Positions 12,631 through 26,115 are shown, counted from the stretch's first letter. The stretch is 64,000 nucleotides of DNA from Neckera pumila (GCA_963969595.1 OZ018410.1:42017413-42081412); one strand, 5' to 3'. The notes: generated by a model from the letters alone, not told the origin. Numbers and translations are program-made.

Positions 12631-12924
12631 AAAGGTAAACCACAAATTAACAAGAGCCTGAAGACCACAAGACAACCGCAATACAAAACCCTACGTTGCC
12701 CAATTCAGAGACTAGCAATACCTCAAAGCAGCAGGTGCCAAGATGATCGCAGCGACCCCAGGCACCATGTGACGCTGTCACGCAAGAAAAAGACACAAAA
12801 AAAAACAATTCCCCAAACCCTGAAGTCGTAAAGCCTAAAACCAAAACACAGATCTGCACCAAACCGTGACGGATTTGCAACAAAACGTAACGAGGGCTGC
12901 TTGGGGATGCTCCCAACGAACCAA

Positions 12925-13101
12925 CCGTAGCCAAACAACAAAATTGATTGCACAAACCGTAGCCAAACAACAAAATTGATTGCACAAACCCGTAGCCAAA
13001 CAACGAAATTGATTGCACAAACCGTAAACCCTACACGCACAACACAGATCCAACGAAATTGATTGCACAAACCGTAAACCCTACACGCACAACACAGATC
13101 C
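12925..13101. repeat. Minisatellite of 32- and 50-bp units
   Basis: Three tandem units of about 32-33 bp start at 12925, 12957 and 12989, each containing ccgtagccaaacaac and then gattgcacaaa. Two perfect 50-bp units follow (13002-13051 and 13052-13101), each carrying gaaattgattgcacaaaccg and taaaccctacacgcacaaca. All share the core attgattgcacaaaccgta. Related fragments continue to about 13250. The repeats create several overlapping minus-strand ORFs that I regard as artefacts. Confidence 0.8.
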
Positions 13102-13383
13102 GCCCCAAACCGTAACAAGGGCTGCTGTGGGACACCCGAAACTGAACGGGCGCACAAACCGTAAACCCCGTATCCAGTAAACTGAGGTCCTTGGACAAAC
13201 CCTCCACCTCGTCCAAAGCAAATTGATTGCACAAACCCTCCACCTCGTCGATAGCAAACTCAGGTCCTTGCACACGCCACGGGCGGATTCTTGCACACGT
13301 CGGGAGATTGCACCCAGTCCCGACCAATTGAACAAACCCTAAACCTCTTCCTTGCAAACTCAGACGCAACGGTCGGCTTCAAG

Positions 13384-13475
13384 TGAACTGACCCCTAAGC
13401 CGAGTTGAGCCAGATTGCCCTGACCCCTAAGCCGAAAACCCCATCACTGAGCCAGATTGAACTGACCCCTAAGCG
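13384..13475. repeat. Short repeat of ctgacccctaagccg
   Basis: Three copies of (a)ctgacccctaagc are spaced about 30-50 bp apart, with gagccagatt between copies. They extend the repeat-rich zone upstream of the 721-aa ORF. Confidence 0.6.
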
Positions 13476-13479
13476 CAGT

Positions 13480-14264
13480 AAACCATCACTAAGTACCCTA
13501 AACGAGATCTGCACAATCTTGTATTCTGTAATATTAAATCATACTCCGTATTAACTTACAGTAGTCAGACCCTAAATTATGTATCCATGTACAATGTATA
13601 ACACTTAGTTGTAAGAGTAGTTAAGTCACTGTAGGAATCCGAGAATCTTACATGAACTAAGATGTATATTTCCTATAGTACAATAAGCAATTTCAGACAT
13701 TTGGCCAAAGAATTTAATATAAAGGGGGCTATTTTAGTACTACTGCATTTTCTAAAGGGGCCTATTATTCCATACCCTATAGTACTTTAAAGACATCCAA
13801 TGCCATATTCTATACCCTATAGTACTCTAAACTCTTTTATAATTTTTAGCCCAAATGAATAAAAAATACCCTATCATTTTTTCGCTCATAGTTTGCTAAT
13901 CCGCCCGATGACTACACCCCCGAGTAGGGCTCCTTCCCGTTGGTAATTTAGCGGCTTTGTAGCTTACATCGCAACTCATATTGCATTTCTTGTTAGAGCG
14001 GACTTCTTTGATGCGCAAGTGCTGTAAATGGAGGACCGTTTAGAGCCGATCTGTCTCTGCCCCTAATCGACATATTGAAGACGCTATTTTTCATTCGGTA
14101 CCAGGAATTCGAACGACGTGCACCAAGAACCTTGACAACACTCAATTTTAAGCGTCAACCTACACGTGAAGTTCTTGCTTCTCCCTCCTCTTCCTGGTGA
14201 TTCTCTCTGCACATCTCTCTGCTCAGAAATGTATTCTCAATTACTGTTTATTACGAAGGAGAAG
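13480..14264. other. Intergenic stretch, no gene seen
   Basis: The sequence taccctatagtact recurs (about 13776 and 13819) and ggggctatt occurs near 13724-13765. No coding region is recognisable. Confidence 0.4.
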
Positions 14265-14395
14265 AGCACACCCTCCCGATGCGCAGAGGGTCTGACTGCA
14301 AACACTGTTCATTTTAACTTTCAAGTGAACAGTGTTTATAATTGAACCCTCCCCATGTGCGGAGGGTCTACTGCAAAATACTGTTTCCCTGCAGT
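14265..14395. repeat. Direct repeat enclosing a 12-bp-stem hairpin
   Basis: CCCTCCCGATGCGCAGAGGG (from about 14271) and CCCTCCCCATGTGCGGAGGG (from about 14348) are direct repeats, each followed by tct, ctgca and actgtt. Between them AAACACTGTTCA (14300-14311) and TGAACAGTGTTT (14326-14337) form a perfect 12-bp stem with a 14-base loop. The function is unknown; it could be the core of a small mobile element. Confidence 0.6.
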
Positions 14396-14680
14396 TTGTG
14401 AATTCTTTGCGCGGACCCTTCTGGTGCCCATAATGCCAGCTGCCTTGTTTAAAAAATAAACTCTTTTTTGCCGGGTTTCTTGCATCACTTTTGCAAGTGC
14501 AAGGCACGGAAACAGATGAGATTTTGGACTTTTATCTGATTTTTGCTATCGCTATCCCGGACCACACGCTCCACTTGAACTTCCACTAGGCCGCTCCAAC
14601 CTGCTCTGTGTTGTTGCCGCTCCTCTTCTGCAATCGGTACCTGCGATTCAGATTTGTGTCGGTATTGCCTAACGTAATGG

Positions 14681-15877
14681 ATGGTGGAAGTGCAAATTTA
14701 TGGAGCCAAGGAGCAGAAGTGCGATGCTTACCTTAAGTTGTTTTTCAAAGCAGTGGACCTAGAGGTATGATTTTGAAGATTATCTCAATTTCAGTTCTCT
14801 CCTCGTCTCTCTTCCTGTTGCTCTAGATGTATTGTGCAGCATTTTGTTGTGCCTTGCCGTTGTTGCTAGATCACCGCCACATCTCCACGGAGGGTTACGT
14901 CCGTAAAGAAATCAAATTCTTTCTTGAGGAACTCGAAATTTGCTCTCACTGCGTGAATTTAAGAATAACCAGTTGTTAAATTATGCTAGAAAATCATTGC
15001 AATCAAAAATCAAAAGCAGCTACACAACAAAGAGCTAAGACCATTGCAGAATATAACCCAGGTTAGTCATCAATTCACCACAAATCAATAGTTTTCCCTA
15101 GAGCTTGAATGACACAAGTTACGTTAACACTAGTGTGCCACAATAGTTGCACTACAATCTGCAAATAGAAGTTAATTGTTAGAAATTTTACTTCTTGCAT
15201 CAACATCGAGCGCATTACTTCCTTCATTTCAAGGTCACAGCTTTGTGGCGGAGTCAAAGGGGTCCCCCCATCTCCACGCAGCCAATCCTGCAACAATCAA
15301 CCTCGTGCAAGTAGGAAGTGGGAAGGACAGTGGCGGTCCGCCGTTGGTGTAGAGATTAGTGTGGAAGGTGCGGTGGTTTAAGAAATGGAGGTGCGGCTAC
15401 TTTTGTGAATTCAGAGAATTCCTAGTCCTGAGATTCTTAGGCTAGCCAGAAATTTGTCAAACAAGCCGCAAGCCACAACGACAAACTTGAGTTGTGGCTT
15501 GCTGCTTGTTGTGCTCACTTGAGTTGTGCACAGTGATTTTTTTTGGCTCTGGGAGATAAACTTGTCGTGCTACAGATTACCGCAGGCATCGGTGCGCGTG
15601 GTTGCCCCTTGGTTCGCAGGGAGGGTTTCTGTGAGGGTTCATAGCTCCTGTATTTTACTTTTGGAAATGAAGCTGTCAGTGAGGTGCTTTGATTCCGGAA
15701 GGTAATGAAAGCTTGTCAAATGTCTGCACAATTACAGTGATTTATGGTGTGAAGATACTAAGGTCACTATTTTCTTTTAATGCTCTGGGCCAGTGAGGTA
15801 GAACTGTTGCTGCTGATATTCTGTATGGTATATCAGGTGCAAGCTCAAGTGAGGACTCCGACAGTGATGACGAATAG
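14681..15877 (+). CDS. Candidate small gene, first and last exon only
   Basis: This is a tentative reading. From ATG at 14681 an open stretch encodes MVEVQIYGAKEQKCDAYLKL and continues to FKAVDLE, ending at 14764 before a donor-like gtatg. An acceptor at tatatcag (15836) is followed by a frame reading ASSSEDSDSDDE and TAG (15875-15877), an acidic tail typical of some nuclear proteins. The two pieces are not phase-compatible without a middle exon, which I could not find. An open minus-strand stretch (15296-15075) competes in the interval. No family is recognised. It may be a real short gene, fragments of two genes, or chance. Confidence 0.25.
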
Positions 15878-16199
15878 GAAGAGCGAGGAGGTTCCAATAA
15901 AGACCACCACCATCCACGGTGGTTTTTTGGAATTCTTTGGTTTGAATCTTGTATGTGTGTCACCGTGGTACTTGCTGTGTTGTTATGTTCAATGGAACTT
16001 GGAAGGAAACTGGAGGTACTGTATGAATTTGAGGTTCTGTTGTTCTGGACATGTTTACAATTGTGTCCGTCATTAGAGAGAATTTCTTATTTAGGAACCT
16101 TTCAGACTCTTTCGCCGGCGTGCAACACCTTCATTGCAACGGTGAAGGATCGATTAACCCTAGAACGCCTGGAACGCCATTTTGTGGCTTTTGGATGAC

Positions 16200-19058
16200 A
16201 ATCCAGTGAGTTGTAAAGCCATTGGAAGCACTTTTCATCCCCCTTTTGCATTGTTGACTTTTCGTGTTGAGTTATGAAGAATGTCTAATTGAGTTTGTAG
16301 TCTTGCTAGTGTTTGTCTTCACATAAATGAGAAGTTTTACGGATCACAAAATATGCCATTCTAGTTTATTTTGGGAAGTTGTTGCTCCTTGTTCTAAATT
16401 TGAAATTTCTCCACAAAAATGATGTTTTTTGAGTTTGAGCCCAACTAACAAAATGAAGGTCATCTAGTCTAGTTTCTACTCCAATTTAAATTTGAAGAAA
16501 TTCCTAATATTGAATATTTTATGGCAATTTGAACTTTGGGTGTATTTTCAATGTCTACTATTATTTAATTATAGAATGATACAAAAATTGAGTTTACACC
16601 ATGATGTTTCTCATTGATTTTACACACATGGTGAATTTTTCAGATTTTTTGAAACAATTTTCTATTTGATGTGATTTCCCTTCAGGTTTTTTTCAAAATT
16701 CTCAAAAAAATCAATTTTCCACCAAAAAATCTAAATTTTTTGTAATGTAAAGAAGATATGTAATTTCATCTCTAAAAAATAAATATAAAATTTTTCCCAC
16801 GTATCTAGTTGCAAAATGGCAGCAAATTGAATGGTGGGTAGTGAGGCTTGAAATCAGTGGTCATAGGTCTCTGTCATTCAGGGGTTAACAAGTTCACAAC
16901 CTTTGAAGTGTCGATGCTATAATGACTTTTTGTAAATGAAAATTGATAGCCAACATTTTAATGAAGCATTACTTGGGTGTCTTTAAGTCAAGCCAATCTT
17001 TTTGAGTTTTAATGGAAGAGTGGTTGGTTGAGCTACTTCTGTAAGCTCCTCTATGTAGTAGGGTCAGCAGCAATAGCAAAACATTTTTTTTTTAGTAGAA
17101 GCAACAAAGTAACAACACTATGAGCTTTTGGTCGGTGCTCATAGTCATAATTGTGTGAATTTGATAGTTGAATGCTTTATCGAGGTAGTGTCAAGGTAGT
17201 GCGGAGGCTTAGTGGATTGACAATTTAGTTATTGTCGGAGTATACTTCCTATGTTGTGTTGGAATGGTCTGGGCGGAACTGTTTGGAGACCATGTGGTAG
17301 TTTCAATTTCATTGAACAAAATGTAAACCTATGTCAACTCTAATTTAAAGTGTGTTTTTTTAATAAAAAAGGATTAATTAGAACAAATTTTTTGGTAGTT
17401 ATAATTTATTTATTTATAAATAATAGATTATTATTGAAAATTAAATAATAAGATAATTAATAGACAAATATCTACAATTGTTGAAAAAGAATTCAAACTT
17501 TAGGTTGCTATATTGTTGTATTCCTTGGCATGGATTTTTTGGAGAATCTAAGAATACAATAACCTCAAAAACAAAGAACTAACTACATTGACAAAATAGG
17601 AATGTGTGTTGCCAACTAATACCTAGGAACATGATTAGATCTTATTCAAATGGCTCTCAACATTGAGAATCACTTCATGTATTGTAAAGTTTATAATAAT
17701 TGATTTTGTTCATTATTCCAAAATCAAATTTCTTATTGCCACTCTTTGAATATGGTTTAAATTCACTAGATCCGCTTTCTAATGAAAAATGCTTGATACT
17801 TCCTCACTTGCAATAGAATAGTAGCAGAATTAATGTAAACATTAACACATGAAATTTCAAAGTGTTAAAAATACTTCCTAGAAATCAATGAAAAAGCTAT
17901 GGAAGGTACTTCTAGTGTATATTAATAAAAACAATTATTTCATGCGGGATTTGAAAGTGTAATTTAACTTTGTTTGTAGTATATTAACTAATCATGTATT
18001 TCTAATGGAAGATGTTTTTTATGCACTCCACCTTATGAAAAGTGTAGTGCATAATACCTTAAATAGTGTTGTGTTTGACTTACTACTTTAAATTGTTTCA
18101 TTTATCATAGTGCCTTTATATTGCCATAGTTTTCAGTCCCTTAAAATTTGAACGGTATCTTTGTTCTTTGTAGAAATTGCCTTCAAATCGTTGATAACTA
18201 GAAAGGGCACTTTTTAATTGAAACAATTCTGCAATTAGTAAAAGTTTGTGGCTAACGATTTTGTAGATTACTAGTAAGCAAAACAGAGTTCAAGACATTG
18301 AAAAGTCTTCAAGAATGACACACAATTGAAGATGTTAACTTTTTTTTTGGATGTGGTCAATTTTTTCAGTGGAGTACACGTATTGTAGCTCAACAAGATA
18401 GGGAGCTTCACCATCATCCATGTAGTGTGACAGCTTCCAGGCTAACAACAACTAAAGCATTTGCATTAAGTATTTGTCTTGAACTCTAGTCTTTTCTTGT
18501 ACAATATTTCAATGGGTTATGATTTTTAAAGAAGTCTAACTTCAGCTCCACAACAATGAAGTTTATTTTTTTATCTGGAAACATAAGGAATTGCAATTTC
18601 AATTATAAGTGGATAGAAATTTTTGATCTTTTTTTCATTAGCATACTTCATTATAGAGTTTTCAATTACAATTGGAATGTTAGATTACATTGTACTAAAG
18701 ATATTTTAAGCACTCCAATGTCATGCATTGCAAGAAGAAAGCATTGTAAGTATGTTAGTTTAAATTTTCTTCACGTTTTAATTTCGTTCAAAATGTTCTA
18801 AAACCAAAAATTAAGGTATTGTTTGTTGATATTTAAAATTTTATACTATGTTGACAAGATAATTATGGATGTGCGTAATTTTTTATTTTAAAAATAGCAT
18901 GTTCTTTTTACATCTTCAAGGATAGATGCAATCAAAGAACATAGAGTCATAGACACTATTCAAATTCCATATTCTTAAGCAACGGAATTGAAAATGGGTT
19001 TAAGAAAATAAAAATTCTAATAGATAACTTTTGTTTCATTCAGAATTCTTTCTTTTGT
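16200..19058. other. AT-rich non-coding stretch
   Basis: No gene was recognised. A solitary TTAA-element-like terminus (caggggTTAA) ends at 16888, but no partner end was found. The 81-codon ORF at 18556-18801 is AT-driven and not convincing. Confidence 0.45.
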
Positions 19059-19657
19059 ACCCATACATTGCCAAACCACCAATATTTAGTGTCAACAATA
19101 CTATAAAGTTCATTAAAATGTAACAAAATTGATATTTGAGGTGGTTTCATTTAAAAAAAATTCTTCTCGGAGTTCAATGCAAGCATTGTACATTTGATTT
19201 CAAAAAATATTGATTATTTTTCTATATTCAAATTTTTTTGCAAAGGTTTCCATTGCAATATTCACTTTCCGTAGTCTTTAGAACTCTTGAAAGCAAGCCT
19301 CACCTTTACCAAATCACAGTGTATGTTCATTTAAGAGAGAAGTTGAGGAAATATTTAGAAGTCATAAAGTAGTTGGTGCTCAAACTAGATGTGACATGTA
19401 AAAAGAGGAATGAAATAAATCAATTTATTTATTGCAATTTGAATACCCTTATGATATAACGTTTTCATCTTTAAATGCATAAGTGACATTGTTTTTGTTT
19501 TCTATTCTCATAGGCTCTCTAATATGTTTAGTTTTTAGATTGTGTACGCTTAAAATTGAATAAAATGTGAGTCAACTTCGAAAATGTTTTTTTTTGTTAT
19601 TCAATCTAGAGTGAACTCCTAGAAGCTCAAATCAAACCTTGCGCATTTAGGGGTTAA
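19059..19657 (-). mobile_element. TTAA-type element (family B), reverse copy
   Basis: The right end reads CTTGCGCATTTAGGGG then TTAA (19654-19657). Reversed, it matches the left end of the element at 9107 (CCCCTAAATGC, then gcctctaggaatttgctct). Interior matches extend left to about 19060, including actttccgtag. The left terminus has degenerated and its position is approximate. Confidence 0.5.
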
Positions 19658-20024
19658 TAGATGTGGACAATTGTTCTTAGAGTTTTTAAGCTCCTTGATT
19701 TTTGGCTTATTTTTAAAAAAAAAGAAAAGAACTTTTTGATGTGGGGTAATAATCCAAGTGCAGTCAAAGAAGACAAAATCAAAATTTCTAATTGCTTTGT
19801 ATAAGTGTTTAACCAGCTCATCGTAGAAAGTATTGTATAAATATCATAGTATAGTTATGAACAATTCTGTCATGCCTTATATCTTGGTAGAAGTTTAATG
19901 TAATTTTTTTGGTGAAAATGACACATGTTGCATGTTTTTCCAATTAAAACTCTCAAAAAGGGTATTCAATATAGGCAAATTTGAATTTGCAGTTAGGATT
20001 TCATGAATTTCAATGTAAGCAAAT

Positions 20025-20347
20025 CATTACATGAGATTCGGGGGTCTTAGAAGGCTGTGAGTTCCCCTGCTGTCTGCTGTGTTCCCGCAGTCTGGGAACA
20101 CGCAGCAGCAACTGGCTGACGTGGTCGAGTGACTGCCACGTCACTTTTTGAAAAAAAAAAAAAAAAAAAAAAATTTGCTTAAAATGATATTTTGGTATTT
20201 TATTTTTTTATTTTTTTTATTTTTTTATTTTTTTATTTTTTTGAAAAAAAAAAATTCTGACACACCCATACCGACGTTCACTAGATCTGGGCAGATCAGG
20301 GAACAAGTCTGAAACGGCCCTCCATGACCCCCAAATATCATCTAATG
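20025..20347. mobile_element. Short hairpin-containing inverted-repeat element (family D)
   Basis: The left end CATTACATGAGATTCGGGGG pairs with the right end (reverse complement CATTAGATGATATTTGGGGG). The interior carries GACGTGG (20114-20120) and CCACGTC (20132-20138), a hairpin stem, followed by A23 and T-rich tracts. Reversed, its right end matches the left end of the copy at 47200 (gggccgtttcag). Confidence 0.6.
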
Positions 20348-23300
20348 TGAATTTTTTATAATTCAATTTTGCCAACACCAAAGTCATTTGTTCTAATCAT
20401 TGTAAATGCAAACATATTTATATCAATATGCTCAAAGATTTTGAGAATTCTTATGGACACCATAATAGAAGGCCATTGACCAATTTTACAATTGGATATG
20501 CTACACAAAAAACCTATTATGTTTTAGGTTGTCTACAAAGTAAAACAATAAAAGGTATATAACAATCATTTTAGCCAAATGGAAGACTTAAAAGATTGCA
20601 CAGTTGTAAGTTCTGTTATATAATTGGAATGAAATAACATGGATTGAGAGATTGCAATAACAAGCAACTACTTTGAATGAAACTACATATATCAAAAAAA
20701 TGTGCAACCTTCATTTTAAATGAATTCTTGTACTGCAGTCATTGGAACCAATGAATAGGAAGTCCTAGCATTTGAAAGTCTTATTCAGTATGTACCTAGA
20801 AAAAGAAAGAATGACAGAAATCATCATTGTGCAGCTGGACGTGACAGCTCAGTCAAGAGAAAGGTACATGAGACAACTTACAAATGGAATCATCACATTA
20901 TCTAGAAGTTGAATTTCCTTTGGAAGGTGCAAACGTTTGAATGTATTTGTTGTATCTTCAACGTTAAATTTTTTGTAGTAGAAGATTATCGTAATAAATA
21001 GATGTAGAAATTCCATGTTCGATATATTCTTATCAATAGTATCCACAAGGTACCAACACCCGTAATCATTACTAAATCCATACTTTAACTACAGAGTTCC
21101 CTTAAAGTGACTGCAATTGTATCTTGAATCCACCCCTATGTGTAATTGTGGTTGGTGGGCTTTGATTTTTTCAAATTTTTCTACTAGAATGAATGCAACT
21201 CTAGTACAATTTGGTGTAGGAAGTCTTAGGGAGTTTTATTTTAAGAATTTTTAGAAAATTAATACCTTATTCAAAAATCCAATTTTTAATTTTGGAATTT
21301 TATGATTTTTAATTAATAATACTGAGAAATTATTATTCCTAGAAGAAGATTCCTCCAATTATGCAAAATTCCTTACCTTAATGGTCATGGGAGTTGTTAC
21401 TTTAGAAAGTAAAACTCCATTCCTATAGAAATCATTTCCTCCTTTATCACAAGACGAACTTTACAGAAAACATGATAGAATTATAGATTAGTTGAATTTT
21501 TTTGAACTTCATAGGGCGCTCAAATGGGCAATAGGTCTTTTAGAAGAGCACATGTGATTGAATGCACTAAATACTTGCAATGTGATTATTATTGAAAGAG
21601 TCACTAGTTCAATAAGTTCTTTGATGAAGAAATGATTATAATTTCCTCTTTCCACATAGGTGAAGGTTTGAAGGTTACTTATCCAAGAAAATAAAATGAA
21701 AGCTATTATTTAACATCTTTAAGGATTTCCATGGGACAACTATTATAAAAAATCTAATCTTTATAATTACTTAAAAAATTAAGGAATTACAATTAACTCA
21801 CCAACAGAGAGGTGCTTTGAAGGATTGCTTAGAGGTCAGTGTGTATGACTTTAGATTTTGAATTGTGTCCCTCTCATATAGTGCTTGCCATGTTTTTTTC
21901 AATTTGCACTCATTATTGCAGACTTGGAGTAGTATCTTAGTTTTTAGGAGAATTTGCCTTCATTTTTTTTGCAAATTGAAGGTGCTTGCGTTCTATTAAG
22001 GTGATTTGTTGTTTAGAAATAGTGAATGCCTCTAACTTTGAAGTATATAGCTGCCAGAGGAAGCAATGGTGGAGATGATGACAGTTAATCTAGCTGTGGT
22101 AGATATTTGAAGAAGAGCAAAGGTTGCTGAAAGTAACAAATAGATAGTGGAAGTTGTATGGTCATTGAAGTCTACATGGTTGCCTTTACGATCAAGAGCA
22201 ACAACAACTTCCACGTCAGGTATTGTCTTGAACTATTTACTTATTCAACTTAGCTATTCAGTTTTGTAAGTCGGGACTTACTCATATTGAATTCATTCTT
22301 ATTGCTTTGATATTATATTTTCTACTTTTCATATACGTAATTTGTTTTGCAAGCTATAAATTAATGGCGTCAGTAATTGTTTATTGATTACTCTAGAAGA
22401 AATTAGAAATGCACTGGACTTTAGACATAATCAACAACAGTGTGAAGCTCATAACTAACATAAATATTAAGAGCACTTGGAATAATAGAAAACAATCTAG
22501 GACTATTTGGATTGTAAACTTGTGGAAATAAGACTTTGTAATCTTTGTAGGATAGTTTTTGCAAATTTCTCCAGTGACATGCAAGTTTGTTATACTTGTC
22601 TTTTGTGTTTAGAATAAGTACAATATAGTCAATACTTTCAAATGAGGACAATAGGAGGAAGATGTGGTTTATTATTTAAGTGAATTATATAAAGTTCACA
22701 AATTTAGTTTTTTGGAAAAAAGCAACAACGACATGAACATGAATATTAGAAAACACAAGTACATTGTTGTCATCATAGAAAGTTTTGTGATTTAACTTAA
22801 AATACAAAATTATTGAATTTGATGGAATAGATGCTATAATCCACGGAGGATGTTTTTGTTATCATATTACAAAATCCTATGAAGTTGTAATGTCAATTGC
22901 AATGTGCACAACATTTAAAGATTTTACTACATCATAAATGTAATTGCAAGATCTTGCACTTCAATAGAATGAGATTGCGTAGAAATGAAATTGAGAAACT
23001 TTCACCACATAGAACACAAAAATTTTGCGCTGCAAGGGAAAATAACATTATTTTTTAAACTTTGGCTCATTAGATTTGAGGTGTAGGAGTAAGTGAATTT
23101 GAAAATGCTAAAATTTGAATTTACAATAACATTTAGCACATGTTGGAGAGTCATGAAGAGTCTTATAATAATCATTAAGCAAGGAAGATTTGTTTTTAAT
23201 TCTCTTTGAATTGTTAAGTATAAATGGCCATGATTAAGAAGGTCATTTGTAAGATGCTATTGAAATAAAGTCATACCAATAGTGGCTTTGTTAGAGCAGA

Positions 23301-24690
23301 AGTTGAGTATTGTGTGTAACTCATCCTTATAATGCATTTTTAGTGTCATTGAACTTGAATTTCAATGCTGCAAGCTAACAATTTTGAGGAAGTGGTTGTA
23401 ATTCCTTTGGGTAAAAGATTGTCAAGAACTTTGTGATCCATTGTCTAGATGAAGGTAAAAAATATTTTTTGTGCAATTTTAAATATTTTTGAGCCTTGAC
23501 AAATTTTAGATGTAAATGTTGTTGCAAAATATTTGTGGTTCAGCGGAAACCGAAACCTAAATAGTGGTTCATTTGCATTACAGGGTACCTCATGACATTT
23601 GTTATAGGAGAATGAGTGAAATGGAAATGACAATGTCCTAAACCAAATTCTCATTTAGAATCGAGAAAATAGTTTTAAAGAAGCATGTCAAGAATTGAGG
23701 TACTAGAGTTTCATATATACCAACCAAGATGATTACATCAATCAATACTTTAAGTGAAGTAGTCATTTATAGTCCACATGTATTTTGAAGGTGATGAATT
23801 GCAAGTTCTTGAAATAGAAATGATAATGGGTACTAAATTCTTCTTTAAAACTTTAGTGATATTTGATGTGTTTTTCATTATTGTGGAGAATGTTTTTAAC
23901 AATGTTTTATTGTTTTTGCATCTTGTGTGAATACATCATATATATGGACATGAATTGTGCGTTCATGTTGTTTGGTTTTTATTTAGGAACTTGTAGTAGA
24001 AGTTCTTATGTAATGTTCATCATATACATGAACACTTTATTGAGCGACCATCAAGGAGTTGACAATACATGCAATTGGACAAAAGAGTTGTCATGTAATT
24101 ATGTTAGACTCAAAGTGGTGTCACGTTGTATAGCTTAAAATGAAAATCTACATCTTTTAATATTAGTTTTAAAATGGAGTTTAGGTTGATTTGCTATTAT
24201 TTTAAGATGAACTTTTACTTTTAAGTTTGGAAATGATTTTACTTTATTTAGTACATGTTGAAACAATTTATAAAGAAAATAGTGAAGGCAAATATGTTAT
24301 GTTTTATTGAAAAGAAATGTATTAGGTTTTCATATACAAATGATATTGAGGTCTTTGGATAGAAACTATAGTAGATTTATTGAAGCAGTAGAGCTATTTA
24401 TTGTCATGTACAGAGCAAGTGTTGTGGAAACTTTCAATTGCAATGGCCTTTAGCAATAGCATTGATCTTAGAATAAATTTTTGTTTCCTTAGTGTTTTTT
24501 GGTTCTCTTTCATTGACAATGAAAAGCCTTGTGTCTTTTTGGATCGATATCAAGATGATTTCACGACAACAATAGCATTTTAATTGAAATTTGATGCAAT
24601 TGAAAGTACCAATTTCAAGTTTTTTATAATTATACATTTTAGAACTTTAGAAAACGTCCATCAATGCTAAGCTGTTCTTAAACTCTCATT
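20348..24690. other. AT-rich non-coding stretch
   Basis: This stretch holds only short random ORFs, the longest about 90 codons (23863-24138) and of low complexity. No gene, RNA or element ends were recognised. Confidence 0.45.
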
Positions 24691-24692
24691 TT

Positions 24693-26115
24693 CAGGGCAT
24701 CATGGCACTAAAGATGCATTCAAAGTGGTTGGAGCACGGATTGGGTGGATCGTAGCAGCGAGAGGTCGTATTTGTGAATCACAAAATTTCCAATTGAAGA
24801 GCTTGTGAGTTACTGGTTTGCACTGACAGCTTCACATGGAGTCATTGAGGGTCTTACGGGCATCGCTGACGAGGGATTGATTGAACCAGTGAGCACTACG
24901 GAAATGGCACTTGAGAAGTACAAACTCAGAAGATGTTCATGATGGCTCCGGTTCCCCCACAAGTCCTCTTAGTTCTTACTCCTATACGTAATTTGAAAAG
25001 TATGACAAAAGATTGGAAGAAAGTGCCTCGTGAATTGCAGGTTAAATGAGAGGAAGCAGTTCAAATATTTATAGAAATGACCTCTAAACAAGTGCACGCA
25101 TTACGTCTTGGACACCGAGAGATTTGGAGCCATGAAGAATTAGGAAGGGTGAACACAAATGTTGTTCACGAGCGGCTTGCACCAAGAAATCTATAAGACT
25201 TGAATGAAATATATTGAGATCTTGCTGCAATCGTAAATCTGAATTGGATTTCGTTCATCCAACGAAACCGCAATCAAACTATGGTTGAAGGAAAATTAGG
25301 AACCCATATAAATGAGGGGGGGTGGGGGGGTGGGGGGGGGTCTGATAGACAGAGGGCACATTGTCAGCGTCTTCAATCTGCGACAACCAATGTTGTCGTT
25401 CAATCTATGGGTGATAATGAAATTGAGAAGCATGAAGGGGTACTATTGTAAGAAAGCGCAATAGCAATGCCACCATCAATGGAGATGGAAATTGCAGAAG
25501 AATCACTATAGTCGGGGAGGGGGCTGCAGCTCAAACTCCTGTATTAAGTGAACCACCTAGTATTCTTGATCTTCCAGATGAAGGTGAAAGAGAGCTCCAT
25601 CCACAATCATGGAAGTTGGAACAAGACCCTCATTATGCTTCTGTAGAAGAAGTTGATGATGTAAGCAACGTGGACCCGGAATGTGCTAAAGCAGGCGGGA
25701 GAGAAGTTGAAGGTACAACAGCACTAATGGAGTCCATGCCAGCGTTGTCAACGTTCAACCAGTTGCAGGAAATGAGCTCGTTCCCGGATGATGATGGATA
25801 TTATCGTGATAGGAGGAATGTTTAATAAGTTCGGACAAGTGAAGAAGGATGTTACGTTTATCATCAGAAGACTTCCATCTTGAAAGAATCCAATCTATCG
25901 CCGACTTTATCAGAGGAGTGTCCACGCCTGCTGCGAGCACCATGGTGAATAGGACATTGCAGTATACCTCTCCGCCACCAATGAGTCCAAGCGGTAGATC
26001 AAGTTTATATGAAGAAGTAGAGGCAATTGGTGGGGGAGAAGGAGAAGACTTGGTACAATCATTTGCACAAGTGTTGGAGACACCCAATGAAGCAAGTCTA
26101 CAACAAGAGACATAG
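24693..26115 (+). pseudogene. Decayed coding DNA, unrecognised
   Basis: Base composition is higher than in the flanks, and open pieces in different frames follow each other with stops between them. Around 24965-25200 the text reads like protein (VLLVLTPIRNLKSMTKDWKK, and later HALRLGHREIWSHEELGRVN). The pieces at 25616-25825 and 25849-26115 are acidic and rich in Ser and Glu. A G-rich tract (25316-25340) interrupts the region. I do not recognise the family; the pattern suggests a degraded gene, possibly mobile-element derived. Introns could explain some of the breaks. Confidence 0.3.
25316..25340 (+). repeat. G-rich tract G7-T-G7-T-G9
   Basis: Three long G runs are separated by single T residues, a potential G-quadruplex. 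It falls inside the decayed coding stretch. Confidence 0.8.

Noticed and set aside
12647..13369. Several overlapping minus-strand ORFs of 77-169 codons
   Set aside because: They are read-throughs of the tandem repeats (phrases such as CAINFVVW recur in several frames) and have no independent support.
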